NCBI GenBank assembly: GCA_040219575.1
Contig: JAVJSD010000054.1
Location: 1-64,000, forward strand
Length of the DNA: 64,000 bases
Source of the DNA: JAVJSD01 sp040219575
GTDB lineage: Bacteria; Planctomycetota; Planctomycetia; Pirellulales; Pirellulaceae
Direction of reading: 5' to 3'
The position numbers were made by a program, and so were the translations under genes. Position 1 is the stretch's first letter; every line of letters starts with the position of its first letter. Below, piece after piece: positions 51,149 through 62,000 of the stretch. Under the pieces are notes generated by a model. The model saw nothing but the letters and a program-made list of their open reading frames with translations, was not told where the DNA came from and ran no database searches.

Positions 51149-52552
51149 TCAGACGGTTTCCGGGGCCGCCGGCGACGCGGCCTTCCCTGACTCCTCCGCG
51201 TCGATTGCTTCACGGTAACGACGCCGGCAGCCCACGGCCAGCACGATCCACATGAACACGAGCGCCGCGACGACATACGAAATGTCGTGCGCGCCGGTGA
51301 GGAATGTTACTTCCAGGATAGCGAGCGCGGCAACCGCCTCGACCAGGGGTTTCACACCGCCGCCGATGGCCGCGATCAGTTGCCGCCGCTGGGCCTGGGG
51401 CAATGGAAAGTAGAGCAACTGAAAGGCGGGATCACTGAAGCTCCGGCGCAGCGACTCCGCCCCTTTCGACATCGTCGCCGCCCACAACAGCACTCGCTCC
51501 GAAGAGGCCGCCGCGATCGTGGTCGCGGCGAGGCCCAGGGCGATCGGAAACGACAACAGCGCCGGCAGCAGGCCGAAGTGTTTGAGCAACCGGCCGGCGA
51601 ACGCCGTCTGCAACACGAACGTTACGATGTTCACGATGGCGTAGTAACCGCCGAAGTAGGCCGCCATGGCGTCTTCGGAATCGTGGTAGGCGTCGTTGAC
51701 GGCGATCTTCCATTGAAAGCCGATCAGCATAATCGTCGGGAACTGGACTACCGCCAGGGCCACGAGCCAGCGGGAGTATCCCTCGGGCGGTGAAAACTCG
51801 GCCGACTCGATCGCGGGGACGTCGCGCGGAGAGGCGTCGCGCGGGGAGGCGGCGCGCGGGGAGGCGGCGGACGCGTTGACGCAACCGACGCCGATGTCCA
51901 GGAGGCCCTCCGCCAGATCGGCGCGGGCCGCCGTTTCGACCGCCGCCCGCCCGGTCCGCGCGGACCGAAACGAAACGACGCTCGCGAGCGTCAGCAAGTG
52001 CAGGCCGGCCATCACGTACAGCAGATTCGCCGCGTGCAGGTTGTAGGCTTCAAAGGCCATCAGTCCGCCGAACACGATGCCCGACACGGTCGAACCCACT
52101 CCGGCGATGCCGAACACGCCGCGCGCATCGTCGCCGCGAAACAACTCGTTGAGCACGGTGGCGAACAGGATGCCCGCCATCGCCCCCTGGATTTCGGAGA
52201 GCAGGTAGATGGGCGCGATGACGTAGGTGTGATGGTGGTATTCGGTCAGCACCCAGCGGAGCGCAACGGCGGCGACGGCCAGTAGCACGTGAGTGGCGAC
52301 TAACAGCGCTCGCAGCGTCATCCGACGTGCCAGTCGGGCGTAGAGCAATGCGGCCACCGCCACGACGATCGCCGAGACGACGTACATCCAGGCGAGTTGG
52401 TCCGCCCCGATGCGGGCCAGGAACAGCGTGTCGGCCGCGGTGCGCCCCACCACGCAGGCCGAGGCGGCGAAGAAGATATACACCAGCACCATCGCCGTCT
52501 TGCCCTGCTCGGCGACGGGGACGTGGAACAGGCGTTCGAGCCAGGTTTGCAT
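51149..52552 (-). CDS. ATP/ADP translocase-like (Npt/MFS-like) membrane transporter
   Basis: The 467-residue protein has about twelve helices in two halves. It opens with AEQGKTAMVLVYIFFAASAC then VVGRTAADTLFLARIG, the pattern of the bacterial ATP/ADP-carrier-like MFS group (COG3202-like). LSEIQGAMAGILFATVLNEL and GAESLRRSFSDPAFQLLYFP are further marks. The central loop carries a 15-base tandem repeat coding ASPRA/ASPRD units (51817-51870). Substrate unknown; nucleotide exchange is only a family suggestion. The stop lies 75 bases upstream of the helicase gene. Confidence 0.75.
   Translation of the reverse strand: MQTWLERLFHVPVAEQGKTAMVLVYIFFAASACVVGRTAADTLFLARIGADQLAWMYVVSAIVVAVAALLYARLARRMTLRALLVATHVLLAVAAVALRWVLTEYHHHTYVIAPIYLLSEIQGAMAGILFATVLNELFRGDDARGVFGIAGVGSTVSGIVFGGLMAFEAYNLHAANLLYVMAGLHLLTLASVVSFRSARTGRAAVETAARADLAEGLLDIGVGCVNASAASPRAASPRDASPRDVPAIESAEFSPPEGYSRWLVALAVVQFPTIMLIGFQWKIAVNDAYHDSEDAMAAYFGGYYAIVNIVTFVLQTAFAGRLLKHFGLLPALLSFPIALGLAATTIAAASSERVLLWAATMSKGAESLRRSFSDPAFQLLYFPLPQAQRRQLIAAIGGGVKPLVEAVAALAILEVTFLTGAHDISYVVAALVFMWIVLAVGCRRRYREAIDAEESGKAASPAAPETV
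51817..51870 (-). repeat. 15-base tandem repeat in the transporter loop
   Basis: Three to four imperfect GCGCGGGGAGGCGGC-type units encode repeated Ala-Ser-Pro-Arg. The unit is a multiple of three, so copy changes only alter loop length. Confidence 0.75.
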
Positions 52553-52570
52553 GCGATGGCCGGCGCGCGG

Positions 52571-55500
52571 CTACTTTTCCTCGGTCAGGCGCAGATAGTC
52601 GAGTCCCACCATATACCCCTTATCGGCCTGTGAATGGGCGCCGGCGATTGTAATCGATAGTTTGTGATCGCCCGCGGCGAGTTTCCCCGCAGAAAAGGTC
52701 AGCACACCGGTGGTGATCACATCGGGACGATTGTACAAATCGATGGGGCCGCCCAACTCTCGGCCGTCGAGGGCCAGTTGCACCACGCCGTAGTCGCGGG
52801 CCTTGGTCAGTACGATCTCCAGCGCGTACTCGCCCGATTCGGCGACGGGGAGTTTCAGGTCGAGCCGCGCGCCAACCTTGGCGCCGGTCCACCAGAGTTG
52901 GCTGCCGCCGCTCCAGCGATCGGCACGGAAATTCCCCATCGGCTGCGCGCGAGTCGCGCCCGCCGTCTTGCCGGCGATCTCGAGCGACTCCCCTTCCAAC
53001 GAGTCTGGCACGCGGCCGGTCTTGGCGTCGATCGGCGACTGCGGACCACGCAGCGGCACCTGCGTGGGACTGCCGAGGTAGCCGATCAGGTCGCGGACCG
53101 CCTCGCGCGGCAGGTCATCCAGCAGGCCCTCGGGCATCATCGAGAGCTCCGACAGCTTGCGCTCCTCGATGTCGGCCTTGGGAACGACGAGCGTGTCGTT
53201 GATGGTGCGGATCGTGACGGCGCTGTCGGTCTCCTGCTGGATGAGGCCCGAGACGACGCGTCCGTCGGACATGGCCAGCACGGTCATGCGGTAGTCCTTG
53301 CCGAGCACGGCGCTCGGCGCGACGACATTCTCCAGGATGTAGTCGAGGTTGGCCCGATTCGAGCCGGTGATGTCGGGGCCGACCTTCCCGCCTTCGCCGA
53401 ACAGCGTGTGGCAGTTGGCGCAGGTCTTGGTGAACAGCCGTCGCCCGTTGGAAACATCGGCCGCCTTGATCCGAGCCGGCGTAAGCGCCTGCTTGTGGGC
53501 GGCGATCTTGGCGAGCTTGTCCTGCGAGGCGGCGCGAATGTCGCCCCAGACGGCTTTGATGCGGGCGGCCAGCGCGTCGTCTTCAAAGCGCATCAACTGC
53601 CCGACGTGGTAGGCGTGCAGATCGGTGCGGGGGAGGCTCTTCCGTTCGATGGCGTCGAGCAGTGCCAGCGCGTAACTCGGCCGCGAGACGAGTGTGGCGA
53701 CGGCGTCGCGTTTTTCTTCGTCGGTGAGCTTGGCGTATTGCGTGAGGATTGCGGCAGGGGTGCCGGCGTCGGCGTGAGCGGCCAGAGCGCGAATCGCCGG
53801 GCCGCGCAGATCGGGGCTGGTGAGCAGTTGCTGGAACACGGGAGCGGCATGCTCGTCGCGGCCGCGGACGAGAATGTCGAGCGCCCGGCGACGCTGGGCG
53901 AGATTCACTTTGTCGTCGGCCAACACGGCGCGGAGTCGTGGAAAGACGCGTTTGTCGCCCAGCAGCACGGCGACCTGATCGGCCGTTTCACGAATCGAGG
54001 CGTCCTGGCTGGCGGAGAGTTTTTCGTAGGCGGCGGCCCAGTTTTCGGGAAGCGGAATGTTTACGCGTCCCTCGAAGGCGTGCAACATCTCGTCGAGGAT
54101 CAGACGTTGCCGCGCGGTCTCTTCGGTCTTGGAGAGCAACCTGGCGACGACCTCCAAACCGGCCGGTTCGGTCGCCGCGCGGCGCAGGATGTACTGCTCC
54201 ACGAGAGGAATCTTCGCCTTCGCCCCCAGGTCGAGCGCCTTGGCGGGATCGGTCGGCACGAGCGGTTCGACGCCGTACCACACCAACAGCGGCAGGTTGT
54301 GATCGCCCGCATCGTCGGCATGCGAGAGCAACGCCTCGGCCAGATCCCAGCGGTTCTCGTGCGGGAGTCGATTCAGCGCCGAGGCGAGGTACAGCCGCAC
54401 CACCGGCGAGGCGTCGTCGCGGGCCATCGCCGTGAATTGCTCGATCATCTCGGGCGACGCCTTCTCATCCTCCATTTCGAGTTGAATCGCCCAGCCGCGA
54501 ACGTACTCGTCTTGGTGACCGAGGAGTTCCCGCAGCGCCTTCTCATCGAGGCCGCCGGTCACATGCAGCGCCCAGACGCCGCGCAGCACGCGCGCGACGT
54601 CGGCGTTCTCGCGGACGATCTTCCACAACGCCGGGTGAACGTCGGCCGAAAGCGCGCCTTCGGCCGCCCGTTGCTGCAACAGCCTCCGCGCCATCCGCAC
54701 GTACCAGTCGTTTTCGTGCGTTTGCAGCGCGACCAGTTCTTGATCAGACAGCTGCGCTAAATCGACCTTGCCCCGCTTTACCTCGCCATAGGCGACGTTG
54801 AATACGCGGCCGTTGGTGCGGTCCCAGATCTCTGGCGTGCGGCGATGGCAGGCGTTCTTGTCGTACCAGTCGATCAAGTAGACGGAGCCATCGGGTCCGT
54901 ACCGCAGGTTGATGCCGCGGTGCCAGTGGTCGTTGGCCAGCAGCAGATCGCGGCCGTGACGGCCGACGTAGCCGGAGCCCCTGCGCTCCAGCACGTCGCA
55001 GTTCACGCGGTTGCCGTGGATGTTGTTGAAGTAAATCTTGTCGCGATACGACTCCGGCCAGTTGTCGCCGAGGTAGATCATCGCGCCGCAGTGGGCGTGA
55101 CCGCCCCCGGCCGCCAGCGTGTCGTGCGGGGCTTTGGGCTCATTTCCCCACCAGGCGTGATCGCGGATGTTGCCGACGTAATGCGCGTGGTCGGCGATGG
55201 TCTTGATGTCGTCGTACAGATACGGATTGAAGTGCTGCCCGCCTTGCCGGTGATAGCGTCCCCCTTGGATGATGTGCCACAGGTGGGGAATCACGCAGGC
55301 CGTGATGAACGCCTGGCCGCGGTCGTTGAAATCGACGCCCCAGGGATTGCTGGTGCCGCGGGCGAAGACGTCGAACTCGCGCCGCACCGGATGGTAACGC
55401 CATACGCCGGCGTTCAGCGGCACGCGCTGCTCGTCGGGGGCGCCGGGCTTGCCGACCTTCGAATGCGTGAACACGCCGTGGCAGCCGTAGAGCCAGCCGT

Positions 55501-57193
55501 CGGGTCCCCAGATGAAGGCGTTGAGCGTCTCGTGCGTATCCTGGTAGCCGAAGCCGTCGAGCAGGATCTCCGGTTCGCCGTCGGGCCGATCGTCGCCGTC
55601 GCGGTCGGGAATGAACATCAGGTAGGGTGCGGCGCCGACCCATACGCCGCCGAAACCGACCTCCAGGCCGCTGACGAGGTTCAGCCCTTCGGCGAACACC
55701 TTCCGCGAGTCGAGCGAGCCGTCGCCGTCGGTGTCTTCGAGAATCACGATCTTGTCTTTCCCTTCGCCTTCCGGAGCGCGGATCGGGTAGGTGTACGCCT
55801 CCGCCACCCATAGCCGCCCGCGATGATCAAACGCCATGGCGATCGGCTGATGGATCTGCGGTTCTCCCGCGGCGAGCGTCACACGAAAACCGTCGGGCGC
55901 GGTCATCGCCGCGGCCGCTTCCTCGGGCAGCAGTCCCGCCGCGATCGCTTTCGGCGGTTTCGGCTGCGCGGCCTTCCAGGTCGCCTCGTCCACTTCCTCG
56001 CGGTGATGCAGTAGCACGTTCGCGCCCTTCATACCGCCGGCGACGATGTCGGGCAGTTTGTCGCCGTTCACATCGCCGACGATCACCTGCCGCCCGATGC
56101 CCGCGTCGCCGTCGGCCTGGTAGGGAACCCACGCGACGCCGTCGTCGCCGCGCACCAGGCGGAACCAATACACGACCGCGCCGGCGTCCCACATCGGGCT
56201 TTGCGTGTGATGCGACCAGTAGGTCTTGCCGGTGACGATGTCCTGCAGGCCGTCGCCGTCGATGTCGGCCAGGTTGACCGAATGCAATTCGCTGAAGACG
56301 AGTCCGTACGAATTGTCGGTCGGCTTGTCTCCCATGATCAGGTGTTGCTTGAACACCCGCTCGCCGCCGCTGTTGAGTTGCTCGTGCCAGGCGAGGCCGA
56401 AGTCGTGCGCGGCGAGGCTGGTGATGACGTCGTTATCGCCGTCGCCGTCGACGTCGTAGGCGTACATCTCGGCGCCGCCGCGCGGCGCGAAGGCGGCCTT
56501 GTGCAGCGTCCACAGCGGATCGCCCGACACATCGTTCGGCTGCCGGTACCAGCCGTCTTTCATCAGCACATCCATCCGGCCGTCGCCGTCGACGTCGCCC
56601 ACGCCCAGCCCGTGGCCGAACCGGGTGGGCGCGGCCTTTTCACTGATGGCGTGGAACGTCCACGTTCCCAGCGGCGCGGAGGCGTCGATCGTGCAGTAAC
56701 CGAACAGCCCGTCGCGGGTGCAGACGAGCTCCGGCGCTTCGTCGCCGACGAGGTTGGTGAACTGCGGCGACTCGTTGGAGACCCAATCGAAGATTTGATG
56801 TTTCGGCCAGTGCTTTGAACGCCCCTCGGCGCCGGGGTTTTCGTACACGTAGGCGGGCGTGCCGGGGAAGCCGACGACCAGCACGTCGTTGTCGCCGTCG
56901 CGGTCGACGTCGTACACCCAACTGAAGAAGTTGTCGGCGTAGCGCTCGCGCGGCTGGGCGCGGGGCGGGTAGATTTCGTGTTTGGCCTCGAACTTCGGGC
57001 CGGCGAACCAGTAGGGGCCGTGCACGACGTCGGTCGCGCCGTCGCCGTCGATGTCGCCGATGTTGACGCCTTCGGAGTAGTAGACGTCGGTAAGCTCGGT
57101 CCGATCGAAATGATGGACGACATGCGGTTCATCGCCGAATGCAGCATCCAACAACGCCAACACGGCCACGATCGCGAAGATTCGCTTCACCAC
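52571..57193 (-). CDS. Giant secreted FG-GAP / membrane-bound dehydrogenase-like / HEAT / cytochrome c protein
   Basis: From GTG 57193 (MVKRIFAIVAVLALLDAAFG; GGAG six bases upstream) the protein has 1540 residues after a signal peptide. Part 1 (~20-400): FG-GAP/VCBS repeats with Ca-type loops such as IGDIDGDGATD and DVDGDGDND. Part 2 (~420-830): planctomycete membrane-bound dehydrogenase/glucose-dehydrogenase-like propeller (LWVAEAYTYP; GLEVGFGGVWVG; TSNPWGVDFNDRG). Part 3 (~840-1220): HEAT-like repeats. Part 4: haem c site CANCH (~1258) with LFGEGGKVGPDITGSNR. Part 5 (last ~120): carbohydrate-binding-like sandwich (GEYALEIVLTKARDYGVVQL). It is probably a periplasmic quinoprotein-like sugar dehydrogenase feeding a c-type haem. 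Confidence 0.85.
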   Translation of the reverse strand: MVKRIFAIVAVLALLDAAFGDEPHVVHHFDRTELTDVYYSEGVNIGDIDGDGATDVVHGPYWFAGPKFEAKHEIYPPRAQPRERYADNFFSWVYDVDRDGDNDVLVVGFPGTPAYVYENPGAEGRSKHWPKHQIFDWVSNESPQFTNLVGDEAPELVCTRDGLFGYCTIDASAPLGTWTFHAISEKAAPTRFGHGLGVGDVDGDGRMDVLMKDGWYRQPNDVSGDPLWTLHKAAFAPRGGAEMYAYDVDGDGDNDVITSLAAHDFGLAWHEQLNSGGERVFKQHLIMGDKPTDNSYGLVFSELHSVNLADIDGDGLQDIVTGKTYWSHHTQSPMWDAGAVVYWFRLVRGDDGVAWVPYQADGDAGIGRQVIVGDVNGDKLPDIVAGGMKGANVLLHHREEVDEATWKAAQPKPPKAIAAGLLPEEAAAAMTAPDGFRVTLAAGEPQIHQPIAMAFDHRGRLWVAEAYTYPIRAPEGEGKDKIVILEDTDGDGSLDSRKVFAEGLNLVSGLEVGFGGVWVGAAPYLMFIPDRDGDDRPDGEPEILLDGFGYQDTHETLNAFIWGPDGWLYGCHGVFTHSKVGKPGAPDEQRVPLNAGVWRYHPVRREFDVFARGTSNPWGVDFNDRGQAFITACVIPHLWHIIQGGRYHRQGGQHFNPYLYDDIKTIADHAHYVGNIRDHAWWGNEPKAPHDTLAAGGGHAHCGAMIYLGDNWPESYRDKIYFNNIHGNRVNCDVLERRGSGYVGRHGRDLLLANDHWHRGINLRYGPDGSVYLIDWYDKNACHRRTPEIWDRTNGRVFNVAYGEVKRGKVDLAQLSDQELVALQTHENDWYVRMARRLLQQRAAEGALSADVHPALWKIVRENADVARVLRGVWALHVTGGLDEKALRELLGHQDEYVRGWAIQLEMEDEKASPEMIEQFTAMARDDASPVVRLYLASALNRLPHENRWDLAEALLSHADDAGDHNLPLLVWYGVEPLVPTDPAKALDLGAKAKIPLVEQYILRRAATEPAGLEVVARLLSKTEETARQRLILDEMLHAFEGRVNIPLPENWAAAYEKLSASQDASIRETADQVAVLLGDKRVFPRLRAVLADDKVNLAQRRRALDILVRGRDEHAAPVFQQLLTSPDLRGPAIRALAAHADAGTPAAILTQYAKLTDEEKRDAVATLVSRPSYALALLDAIERKSLPRTDLHAYHVGQLMRFEDDALAARIKAVWGDIRAASQDKLAKIAAHKQALTPARIKAADVSNGRRLFTKTCANCHTLFGEGGKVGPDITGSNRANLDYILENVVAPSAVLGKDYRMTVLAMSDGRVVSGLIQQETDSAVTIRTINDTLVVPKADIEERKLSELSMMPEGLLDDLPREAVRDLIGYLGSPTQVPLRGPQSPIDAKTGRVPDSLEGESLEIAGKTAGATRAQPMGNFRADRWSGGSQLWWTGAKVGARLDLKLPVAESGEYALEIVLTKARDYGVVQLALDGRELGGPIDLYNRPDVITTGVLTFSAGKLAAGDHKLSITIAGAHSQADKGYMVGLDYLRLTEEK

Positions 57194-57641
57194 ACCAGAC
57201 TCCACGGGAGAGGACGCGGAAACAGAGGACGACGGTCGCTTGACAAGGGTTGTTCCAGAGTATCCGCCGCCTCGTCGTGACGCAACCAAGCCGGCGTCGC
57301 GGTGAATCCGCCGACAATTCAACTTGCTTGCGGGCTGTGGCATCGGACGCAAACAGAGAACGTCCCAATGGCGTCGACGTCCGTCGGACAGGAGGCTCTC
57401 GCGTCTCGCGGAATCGAAAACTGGCCGCAATGCGCACCGCCGAATACCGATGCCGCCGAGGCGCCCGATGCACGGCCGACGGGCTGGACGCAATGTAGCG
57501 GTCAGGCGTCGCGCGGGTGCGAGCGACATCGCGGCGGAGGCCGGCCGACGTCGCAGGGAAGTAACGAAACAGGGACTCAGTCCGCTTAACGGGAGTAGCC
57601 CCGCATCCCCCCACCGGCGACGTGCAACTGGAGTATGATGA
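57194..57641. other. Divergent intergenic region, giant dehydrogenase / P450
   Basis: In these 448 bases I see no gene, no member of the palindrome families and no firm promoter. GGAG eight bases before ATG 57642 serves the P450 gene. Confidence 0.5.
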
Positions 57642-59036
57642 ATGGCCGCCGCCCACACCCTCCCGACCTACCAAACCTGTGATATGCCGCACAGCACCCA
57701 ACTTCCCGGCCCGCAAGGCAATTGGCTGACCGGGAATGTGGCGGAGTTGAAACGCGATCGTCTGGCGTTCTTCACCCGCTGCGCCCGCGAATTCGGCGAC
57801 GCATCGACATTCCGGCTTGGCCCGCACCGGCTGGTGATGGCCGCCCATCCCGACGACATCGAGCGGGTGCTGGTGACGGAAAACCGCAAGTTCCAGAAAC
57901 ACTATGTGCTGCACCTGCTGCGGCCGATGTTGGGGAACGGACTGCTGTTGAGCGAAGGCAAGTTCTGGCTCCGTCAACGGCGGCTGATGCAGCCCGCCTT
58001 CGGCGCCAAGAGCATCGAGGCCTACGCCCCGTCGATGGTCGATAACGCCGACCGGCTGCTGTCCCAGTGGAACGACGGGCAGGAGGTCGACCTCCACCAG
58101 GAGATGGAGCGGTTGGCGCTGTGGATCGCGATGAAAACGCTGCTCAATGTCGAGCCGTCGGACGAGTTGCGGGAGATCAGCGCCGCCAGCACGCTGCTGA
58201 TGGAGGACTTTAATCGCCGCTTCGAGACCGCCTTGCCGATTCCCACCTGGGTGCCGACGCCCCACAACCTCCGCGTCCATCGGGCTCGCCGACGCTTGAA
58301 CGAAATCGTGCTGGACATCATCGCCAAGCGGCGCGCCGAAGGCGACGGCGGCGACTTGCTCTCGCGATTGATCAAGGCCCGCGACGAAGACGACGGCCAG
58401 GGCATGAACGACCGGCAGCTTCGCGACGAGGTAATGACGATCTTTCTGGCCGGCCACGAGACGACCGCCAACGCGCTGACTTGGACCTGGTGGCTGTTGG
58501 CCAGCCATCCCCAGGCGGCGGCGAAGTTGTCGGCCGAACTCGATGAGGTGTTGGGCGGCCGCGCTCCGACCGCGGCCGATTTGCCGCGGCTTCGCTACAC
58601 CGAGGCGGTCATCAAGGAATCGATGCGGCTCTATCCGCCGGCGTTCGTGGTCGGCCGACAAGCCGTCGAGCCCTTCCAACTCGGCGGACGGACGTTGCCG
58701 GTCGGATCGACGGTGCTGCTGTGCCAATGGGTGACGCACCGCGACGAGCGTTGGTGGGACGATGCGCCGGTGTTCAACCCCGATCGCTGGACGGAGGAGA
58801 TGGAGCGCCGACTGCCCAAGTTCGCCTACTTCCCTTTCGGCGGCGGACCGCGCGTCTGCATCGGCAACAACTTCGCCATGATGGAGACGATCCTGCTCGT
58901 CGCCGCCATCGCCGCGCGGTGGCGATTCGAACTGTCCCCCGGACAATCCGTCGAGCCGTGGCCGGCGGTCACGCTGCGTCCCAAAGGGGGCGTGCGGGCG
59001 ACCGCGCATCGGCGGAGCGTCGCCGCACCTCATTGA
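57642..59036 (+). CDS. Cytochrome P450
   Basis: The 464-residue protein has all P450 marks: I-helix FLAGHETTANAL, K-helix E-x-x-R in IKESMRLYPPAF, the PERF-like FNPDRWTEE, and the haem loop FPFGGGPRVCIG with Cys406 as thiolate ligand. No membrane anchor is present, so it is soluble. It resembles the fatty-acid/xenobiotic-type (CYP102/CYP4-like) branch by the pattern of its K-helix and haem loop. No ferredoxin or reductase gene is adjacent. Met at 57684 (MPHSTQLPGPQG) is an alternative start. Confidence 0.93.
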   Translation: MAAAHTLPTYQTCDMPHSTQLPGPQGNWLTGNVAELKRDRLAFFTRCAREFGDASTFRLGPHRLVMAAHPDDIERVLVTENRKFQKHYVLHLLRPMLGNGLLLSEGKFWLRQRRLMQPAFGAKSIEAYAPSMVDNADRLLSQWNDGQEVDLHQEMERLALWIAMKTLLNVEPSDELREISAASTLLMEDFNRRFETALPIPTWVPTPHNLRVHRARRRLNEIVLDIIAKRRAEGDGGDLLSRLIKARDEDDGQGMNDRQLRDEVMTIFLAGHETTANALTWTWWLLASHPQAAAKLSAELDEVLGGRAPTAADLPRLRYTEAVIKESMRLYPPAFVVGRQAVEPFQLGGRTLPVGSTVLLCQWVTHRDERWWDDAPVFNPDRWTEEMERRLPKFAYFPFGGGPRVCIGNNFAMMETILLVAAIAARWRFELSPGQSVEPWPAVTLRPKGGVRATAHRRSVAAPH

Positions 59037-59043
59037 AACATTT

Positions 59044-62000
59044 TCACTCGGCGCCGCGGAGGGTGACGTTCCACAGCTTGACCAGGTGATCGTCGCCGCC
59101 GGTGGCCAGCAGTTTACCGTCGGCCGACAGCGCGATCGAGGTGATCATGCCGCCGTGCGTGGCCAGCTTGGCCCGTAGCGTGCCATGCCGGGCGTCCCAC
59201 ACCGAGAGTTGTTCCTCGCCGGCGATCGCCAGACCGTATCCGTCCGCGAGAAACACCATCGACGACAGCGGCCCCGCGTCGAACGCAACGACGCGATGCG
59301 CGGTGCTGGTGTCGTGAATCGTCACCGCGCCGTCGGCGACGGCGGCGGCGATCCGTTGACCGTTGGGCGAGAACGCCAATGCGGCGATCGGCGCCGTGTG
59401 GGCGTCGATCGAGTGCGACGGCTCTCCCTTGGCCAGATTGAACAGCTTCACCTGGCCCTTCTCATCGGCCGACGCCAACACCTCACCGCGCGGCGCGACG
59501 GCGATCGCCCGCACGGGCGAGTCGTGCGAGTGAAACACGCGCAGCGCGCTCCCCGTCAGGTCGAACGACTTGACGAAATGGTCGCCGGTGGCGACGGCCA
59601 GCGACTCGTCGCCGGGCAGGAACACGCCGTGCAGCAGCGCCGAAGAATGACCGTCGAGCACGCCTTGGCTGGAGAGCAACTGGTTCCACAGCGCGACGAG
59701 GTGCTTGCCTCGCTGATCGCCGCTGGTGGCCAGCAACAGCGATTCCCGGGCGAACGCCACCTGCGCGGCCTGTGTGTCGTGGGCCTTGAGGCGAAGGGGC
59801 GGCTTGTCCGTCGCGGCGACCTCCCACAGCGCGAGCGCGCCGTCGTCGCTGACCGAGGCCAGCATCGCGCCGTCATGCGAAAACGCCAGGCCGCGCACGG
59901 CGGCGGAGTGTCCCCGCAATGTGGCGCCAAGATCGATCGAAACCCGCATCCGCGCCCCGCTTGGTTCGACCTCCGGCGGAGCAACCTTCGCCGACTCGCC
60001 GGGCGTTGCATCGGTCGCCGTGACGCCCCCTTTAGCGGATGCGGCGGCGGCGGTGACGGAGGAAGGAAGCGTGGCGTCGGCCAACTGCCGGGCGTCGATG
60101 CCGCGCGCCAGCAAGTCGTCGAGTCGCTCCTTGATATGCCCCTGCTGCTCGGGAAGCGCGGCGCTCTGCGCCTGCTGATACCACAAACGGGCGCGGGCCA
60201 GGATGCCGGGAAAATCGGGGGCGCGGATGCCGAGTTCGTACCAGGCGTCGGCAGCCGCCAATTGCTGCACAACCACGGTCGGCGATGCCAGGTCGCGCCG
60301 CGCCGCGGTTCGCCAGTCCACGTCGCCCGCTTGTGCCAAATGATCGAGCCCCGCGGGCCACTCGCCGGCGAAACCGCATTGGTAGCGGCCCAGCACCAGG
60401 TGCGCGTCGCCGTCGTCGGGTGTTTCCATTAGCGTGGCCCGCGCCTCTTCCGCCGCATTCCACAGCGAGCGTTGATGTCCAATCGCGTCTTTCGACTCTC
60501 TTGTGCGTTTCCGCAGCGGAATCTGGTCGGGATGATTCTTCAGTCGAAACGCCGCAATTGTCTCCGCCTTGTCGGCGACCGCCTGGGCCTCGTCGAAGCG
60601 GCGCAGGGTGAGCAGGCGCGGAATCTCGTCGAGGGCCGCCAGCACCACTTCGCGATGGACGGTCGGCGTGCGGGCGTTCTCGGCGGCGTCGATCAAGAGT
60701 TGAGCCCGCAGGGCGTCGTCGTCCACGTCGTAGTCGGCGATGATCGCGTCGACAGCGCGGCGGGCATTGCCGTAGTCTCCCACGTCGATGGCGTGACGAT
60801 AGGCCGCCCGCAGCATCACATGCCGCGTGTCGGCCGTCACGCGCGTGTCGGCGGCGTCCTTGATCAGCATGTCGGCCAGGGCCGACTTCTCGACGGGCGT
60901 CTTTACTTTCGCCTCGTGAGACTCGTAGCGATCGTCGAACTGGCGCCGCGCCGCGGTGAGCGCCGCATCGGTGGGGACCGCGCGACGCTTCGGCGGTTCG
61001 GCGACTGGCGCTTTCGCCGTCGCCGTCTTCGTCGACATCTTCTCGCCGGGAGGCGCGATCTCCGGAGCGGTCGCCGTGGTCGTTGTTCCTGGCGCCGCTT
61101 CGATCGCCAGTGAAACTTCAACCCGTTCTCCGCCGCCCGTGGATTCAAGCCGGCGGGAGCCCGACTCGTCGCCGGCGCTCACTCCCACGGTGAAGGGCAC
61201 GTCGAGGTCGCCCGTCGAATCCGTCGCTTCCGACGTCTTCGGCGCTTCGCTTGAACGCACTTTGCTCGACCGCTGGTCACGCGATGAACGGTTCGACTTC
61301 GACTTGGCGCCGGACTCCGGGGATGTCGCCGACTTTTCGCCGCGGCGCTGACTCACCTGCCCTTCGTCGGGAACCGAAAACAGCCCGGACGAATACGCAA
61401 GCGCGATGCCCGCCACGGCCGCCAGTCCCAACAGAAACGTCAACCCAAACAGCAGCGGCGCGGTGGAAGTGCGACGCCGTCGTCGTCCATAGCGAACGGG
61501 TCCGCTCGCGGGCTCGACCGGCAAGGGCTTCGGCGCGGAGGCGAGGGGCGGCGGAGAGGCGGTGCGGAGCGGTGCGGCGACGTTCTCCCGGGAGGCGCGA
61601 TCGATCGGACTCGGCGCCGCAACGGCCTGCTCCCGCCCAGGCGCTTTCGCGGGCGGTGAAAGTGGCCGCTCCACCGGCGGAGGCGTCGAGATTGTCGGAG
61701 GGCCGGAGGTCGTCGGGGGGCCGGAGGTCGTCGGGGGGCCGGAGATTTTCGGGGGGCCGGGCAACTTCGTTTCGCTGGTCCGCCGCGCGGCGAGTCGGCG
61801 GTCGTACTCCGCCTTTTCCTCCGCGTCGAGCAGACAACCCCGCGCGGCCGCCAGTTCATTGAGAACTCTCTGCGAATCCGCGGCATGCCGGCCGGCTTGA
61901 AACGTCCGCACGTGCAGCATCTGCCGATCGGCGGCGTTCGAAATCACATCGGCGTTGTCTTCGAACAATTCCAGACTGAGCAACCGATAGTAATTCGGCG

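Noticed and set aside
52664..54760. 698-codon open frame on the plus strand
   Set aside because: Antisense to the giant dehydrogenase gene, whose domains are clear. No recognisable motif in the antisense product.
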